Below, in pieces: positions 61,259 through 64,000 of a DNA stretch of 64,000 nt. The DNA is from an uncultured Aurantimonas sp. GTDB taxonomy: Bacteria > Pseudomonadota > Alphaproteobacteria > Rhizobiales > Rhizobiaceae. The notes beneath the pieces were generated by a model. That model saw nothing but the letters and a program-made list of their open reading frames with translations. It searched no databases and was not told the DNA's origin. The DNA lies in the NCBI GenBank assembly GCA_947488615.1, contig CANKZU010000006.1:1-64000 (forward strand), given 5' to 3'. Numbering within the stretch: the first letter of the stretch is position 1; the number at the start of each line of letters is the position of its first letter. Both the position numbers and the translations under genes were made by a program.

Positions 61259-62001
61259 CCCATCTTGACCTCGCCGAGCGGCTGATCCTCGCCAGAAACG
61301 GCGGGCCCCAGGTGCCGCCAGCCGACGTGTCGGACAGCGTCGCGAGCGCGTCGGATGCCTATGCGATCCAGCGCCGGGTGGCGGAGGTCGTGGGCGCGGT
61401 CGGCGGCTTCAAGACCGGCCGCCGCGCCGGCCAGGATCAGATCATGGCGCCGATCTTTCAAAAGGACGTGCGGGCGAGCCCCGCTATCTTCACCCGCGCC
61501 GACATCGACCGCATCGGCATCGAGCTGGAAGTCGGCTTCATCGTGCACAGGCCCCTGCCCGATCCCGAGAGCGCGGATTTCGAGAGCCAAGCACGCGCCT
61601 GCGTGTCCGCCGTCGCGGCATTGGAGATCGTCGACACGCGGCTCACCGACATCGACTCGGCGGCGCCGCTGCTCAGGCTGGCGGACAACCAGCTCAACGG
61701 CGCCATGGTCGTCGGGGCGCCGCGCGCGGACTGGCAGGCTTTGGACCTTACGACGGTCAACGCCAGGCTGAACCTCGGCTCGCAGACCGTCCTCGACGGC
61801 AGCGCCGACGTGCCCGGCGGCGACGCCTTCGCGACGTTCTGCGCCCTCGCCCGGATGATCGGGTCGCATTGCGGCGGCCTGAAGCCCGGTCATGTTGTGA
61901 TCACCGGCTCGTTGAACGGCATGCCTTTCATCGAAAGCGGCACGCCGGTGCGCGGCTGGATCGACGGGCTCGGCGACGTCGCGGCGGATTTTCCCACCTG
62001 A
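61255..62001 (+). CDS. 2-keto-4-pentenoate hydratase/fumarylacetoacetase-fold protein
   Basis: A 248-residue MhpD-like protein. It shows ASDAYAIQRRVAEVVGAVGGFKTG, GIELEVGFIVHRPLP (acidic metal ligands), IEIVD-like ALEIVDTR and LKPGHVVITGSLNG. Members add water to 2-oxo-4-enoates or decarboxylate oxaloacetate-like compounds. Here it is the last gene of the operon (ATGA overlap with the CoA-transferase gene), suggesting a late step on a keto-acid intermediate. Specific reaction not assignable. Confidence 0.82.
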   Translation: MTHLDLAERLILARNGGPQVPPADVSDSVASASDAYAIQRRVAEVVGAVGGFKTGRRAGQDQIMAPIFQKDVRASPAIFTRADIDRIGIELEVGFIVHRPLPDPESADFESQARACVSAVAALEIVDTRLTDIDSAAPLLRLADNQLNGAMVVGAPRADWQALDLTTVNARLNLGSQTVLDGSADVPGGDAFATFCALARMIGSHCGGLKPGHVVITGSLNGMPFIESGTPVRGWIDGLGDVAADFPT

Positions 62002-62033
62002 CCAAACGAGCGCGGCCGGACATAAGGACTGCG

Positions 62034-62741
62034 TTACAGATGTTTCATCTCGTAGCGCCGAAGCAGGTCGACGATCTGATCCCGTGCCCGGATCTTGTGC
62101 TCCTGGGCCATCTGGCGCGCCTCGCCCGGCTCGCCGGCGCGGATCGCGTCCACGATACGTTGATGCTCCGCGAGCGAGCCCGTCGGTTTCGACCGCAGAT
62201 GCAAGGTCAGCCGGCGCGCCCGAAACGACTGGTCGATGTTGACCGTCGCGATTCGCTCCAGTCGGCCGTTGCCGGCGCCGCGCACGAGGCAGGCATGGAA
62301 CTGTGCATCCAGATCGGCCCAGCCGAGAAGATCATCCCTGGCGAGACTCTCAGCGAGCTCGCCGTTCAGCTGCTCCATGTCACGGCAAACAGGCTCGCGC
62401 GCCGCGCGCGGCTGTTCGGCCAGGAGCAGCGCCGCCATGCCCTCGACGGCGATGATGACGTCGTAGACCTCCTTCATGTCGTCAGGCGACAGCGCGCTGA
62501 TGACGACGCCGCGTTTGGACCGCAGCTCGACCATCCCCTCGCTCTGCAAGCGGATGATCGCCTGATGCACCGGCGTCCGGCTCATCCCCAGCCGTTGCGC
62601 CATCTCCTGTTCGGACCCTTGAAAGCCCGGAGGGAAGACGCCGTCGCGAATCGCCTGCTTGACGGCGTCATAGGCCGCTTCGACCAGCGACGGCTTGCGC
62701 TCCGGTTTTTCAATGCCGAGGAGCGTCGGCGCGTTCGACAT
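62034..62741 (-). CDS. GntR-family transcriptional regulator, FCD subfamily (second)
   Basis: A 235-residue regulator with the winged helix (SEQEMAQRLGMSRTPVHQAIIRLQSEG) and an FCD ligand domain (DLDAQFHACLVRGAGN, EHQRIVDAIRAGE). It is convergent with the preceding operon and divergent from the TctC-type binding-protein gene, which it most likely controls. It is not closely similar to the first GntR protein. Confidence 0.9.
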   Translation of the reverse strand: MSNAPTLLGIEKPERKPSLVEAAYDAVKQAIRDGVFPPGFQGSEQEMAQRLGMSRTPVHQAIIRLQSEGMVELRSKRGVVISALSPDDMKEVYDVIIAVEGMAALLLAEQPRAAREPVCRDMEQLNGELAESLARDDLLGWADLDAQFHACLVRGAGNGRLERIATVNIDQSFRARRLTLHLRSKPTGSLAEHQRIVDAIRAGEPGEARQMAQEHKIRARDQIVDLLRRYEMKHL

Positions 62742-62956
62742 CGTGATGTTCCCTCTTGCCGCGAGAGCCTTCCCGGCACCCTACACGGCTCGACGGTCAA
62801 ATCGAACGCTTTCTTGCATGCATCGTCGGACGCATGATTGACATTGCCGGGGTCGTGGTCACAGATTGGCAAAGATCGGTCGCCGCCGTTTCGCGCCTGG
62901 AGGGTGCGCGCGGTGCAAGTGCGTCGGTCGGGCGAATTTCACCGGGAGGAACAAAA
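62742..62956. promoter_or_regulatory. Divergent control region between gntR and the tctC-like gene
   Basis: Contains the palindrome TGCATGCA (62815-62822) and a TTGACA box (62838-62843) oriented toward the binding-protein gene. No convincing -10 is spaced at 16-18 bp. A GGGAGGA ribosome-binding site lies just before the tctC-like ATG. No further structure is visible. Confidence 0.35.
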
Positions 62957-63913
62957 ATGAAGATCACGTCACTTATGGCAGGCGTCGTGCTGGCGGTCGG
63001 ACTGACGGCCGGTTCCGCGGTCGCGCAGGACTATCCAACGAAGCCCGTCAACTACATCATTCCGTTCAATGCCGGCGGTGAATCCGACATCGCAGCCCGG
63101 CTGCAGCAGCCGGTCTTCGAGCGGCTCACCGGGCAGAGCATGGTTATCCAGTACATGGCCGGCGCCGGCGGCGCGCAGGCGTGGTCGCAGCTCAACGGCA
63201 TGGACGGCGACGGTTACACCCTGATGGGCACCAACCTGCCCCATATCATCCTGCAGCCGATGGCGCAGGAAGTCGGCTACAAGACCGACGACATCGCCAA
63301 TGTCTACTTCTTCCAATACACGCCAGACGCCATCGTCGTGCCGGCCGACAGCCAGTTCAAGACGCTGGAAGATTTGGTCAGCTACGCCAAGGAAAATCCC
63401 GGACTGGTGACGTTCTCGGGTTCGGGCACCAACTCCGCCAACCACGTCGCGCAGACGAAGTTCGACGGTCTTACCGGCGTCACCACGACCTATGTGCCGT
63501 TCTCGGGCACCAGCCCGTCGATCGCGGCCGTTCTCGGCAATCAGGTGCAGGCCGGCTTCAGCTACACCACAGCGGCAATCAATCAGGGCGACGCGATGCG
63601 GGTGCTGGCCGTCGCCTCGGAAGAGCGCGTGCCGAGCCTCCCCGACGTTCCGACCTTCAAGGAACTCGGCTATGACATGGTCGGCGGCGCTTTCCGCGGC
63701 GTCGGCGTCCCGAAATCGACGCCGGAAGACGTTCGCAAGCAGGTCTCCGACGCCCTCGACAAGGTCAATCAGGACCCGGAATTCATCAAGAAGATGGAAG
63801 ATGGCGGCTTCGTCGTCATCAACGTTCCCTACGCCGAAGTCGAGGCGTTCATGAACGAGCGCCGCGAGCAGTATAAGGCGGTCGCCGAGCAGATGGGCAT
63901 CGCCCAGAAATAG
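62957..63913 (+). CDS. Tripartite tricarboxylate transporter receptor (TctC/Bug family)
   Basis: A 318-residue periplasmic binding protein. The signal peptide (SLMAGVVLAVGLTAGSAVAQ) precedes DYPTKPVNYIIPFNAGGESDIAARLQ, the TctC/Bug start. TFSGSGTNSANHVAQ and VRVLAVASEERVPSLPDVPTF-like MRVLAVASEERVPSLP follow. Bug proteins bind carboxylates through backbone and water contacts and serve TctA/TctB permeases, probably encoded beyond the right edge. Substrate unknown. Confidence 0.92.
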   Translation: MKITSLMAGVVLAVGLTAGSAVAQDYPTKPVNYIIPFNAGGESDIAARLQQPVFERLTGQSMVIQYMAGAGGAQAWSQLNGMDGDGYTLMGTNLPHIILQPMAQEVGYKTDDIANVYFFQYTPDAIVVPADSQFKTLEDLVSYAKENPGLVTFSGSGTNSANHVAQTKFDGLTGVTTTYVPFSGTSPSIAAVLGNQVQAGFSYTTAAINQGDAMRVLAVASEERVPSLPDVPTFKELGYDMVGGAFRGVGVPKSTPEDVRKQVSDALDKVNQDPEFIKKMEDGGFVVINVPYAEVEAFMNERREQYKAVAEQMGIAQK

Positions 63914-63928
63914 GCGCCAGCCCAGCCC

Positions 63929-63955
63929 AGGCGGGAGTGGTCGACACTCCCGCCT
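63929..63955 (+). promoter_or_regulatory. Intercistronic stem-loop downstream of the TctC-type gene
   Basis: A perfect 11-bp stem AGGCGGGAGTG/CACTCCCGCCT with loop GTCGA starts 15 bases after the stop. A start codon follows at 63986, so the hairpin lies between receptor and the next gene, as at the other two receptor genes in this window. Confidence 0.8.
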
Positions 63956-63985
63956 CCCCATTCCCGTGACATCGAAGCGATCGCC

Positions 63986-64000
63986 ATGGACAAGCTGGTC
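63986..64000 (+). CDS. Start of a downstream gene, cut by the window edge
   Basis: An ATG and four further codons (MDKLV) run off the right edge. By analogy with tctCBA operons it is probably a TctB- or TctA-type permease or another pathway enzyme. Five residues cannot decide. Confidence 0.35.

Overview
The window is a GC-rich chromosomal segment from an alphaproteobacterium, most likely of the order Hyphomicrobiales (Rhizobiales). Evidence for this is the erythritol/tetritol catabolic genes of Brucella/Rhizobium type, a PAS-HWE histidine kinase, an ArsR-methyltransferase regulator beside metF, DUF2293 and DUF4112 proteins, and short multi-hairpin palindromic repeats like those common in rhizobial genomes. 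The species cannot be named from sequence alone. I saw no rRNA, tRNA or CRISPR array.

Layout. 1-330: nested insertion-sequence debris (an IS3-family end inside an IS256-family transposase stub) that appears to truncate a small unknown gene. 687-5040: a UvrD/PcrA helicase, an exported dienelactone hydrolase-like enzyme and an orphan CheW. 5052-8114: a mercury-type operon (merR divergent from merT-merP-merF), then a cysteine-rich 74-residue protein and a flavin disulfide reductase that lacks MerA hallmarks. 8134-12824: a restriction-modification island in which a type IIG/ISP-like enzyme sits between the two ends of a broken MmeI-like DNA methyltransferase. 12934-24902: housekeeping and accessory genes (CPA2 antiporter, serine hydrolase, type III ornithine decarboxylase, amidase, a 28-residue peptide unit, metF and its ArsR-methyltransferase neighbour, TrmO, MOSC, DedA). 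25194-27042: an HWE kinase and single-domain response regulator.

27371-44338 is a large polyol locus. One minus-strand run carries a SorC regulator, a Tat-exported binding protein, two permeases, two unequal MalK-type ATPases, an erythritol kinase-like FGGY kinase, a 2-hydroxyacid dehydrogenase and a GlpD/EryB-type dehydrogenase. A second unit has rpiB (eryI-like) and another SorC regulator. A divergent plus-strand unit has transketolase, eryC and tpiA (eryH-like). Together these can take a tetritol to D-erythrose 4-phosphate and into the pentose phosphate pathway, with an ABC transporter of a different class from the known EryEFG.

44355-48802 is a periplasmic copper/oxidase neighbourhood (multicopper oxidase, cytochrome c, L,D-transpeptidase, cupredoxin, two small exported proteins). 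49029-51041 is a membrane-bound nucleotide-sugar epimerase. 51224-62001 is a carboxylate catabolism cluster: a FAD/Fe-S 2-hydroxyacid dehydrogenase and GntR regulator diverge from a seven-gene operon (class V aminotransferase, TRAP transporter, crotonase, class III CoA-transferase, hydratase). A second GntR and a TctC-type binding protein close the window.

Two patterns run across regions. All three solute-binding-protein genes end in a perfect 10-11 bp intercistronic stem-loop. Several apparent functions rest on proteins that lack the canonical catalytic residues of their family: the mer reductase, one ABC ATPase and the crotonase.
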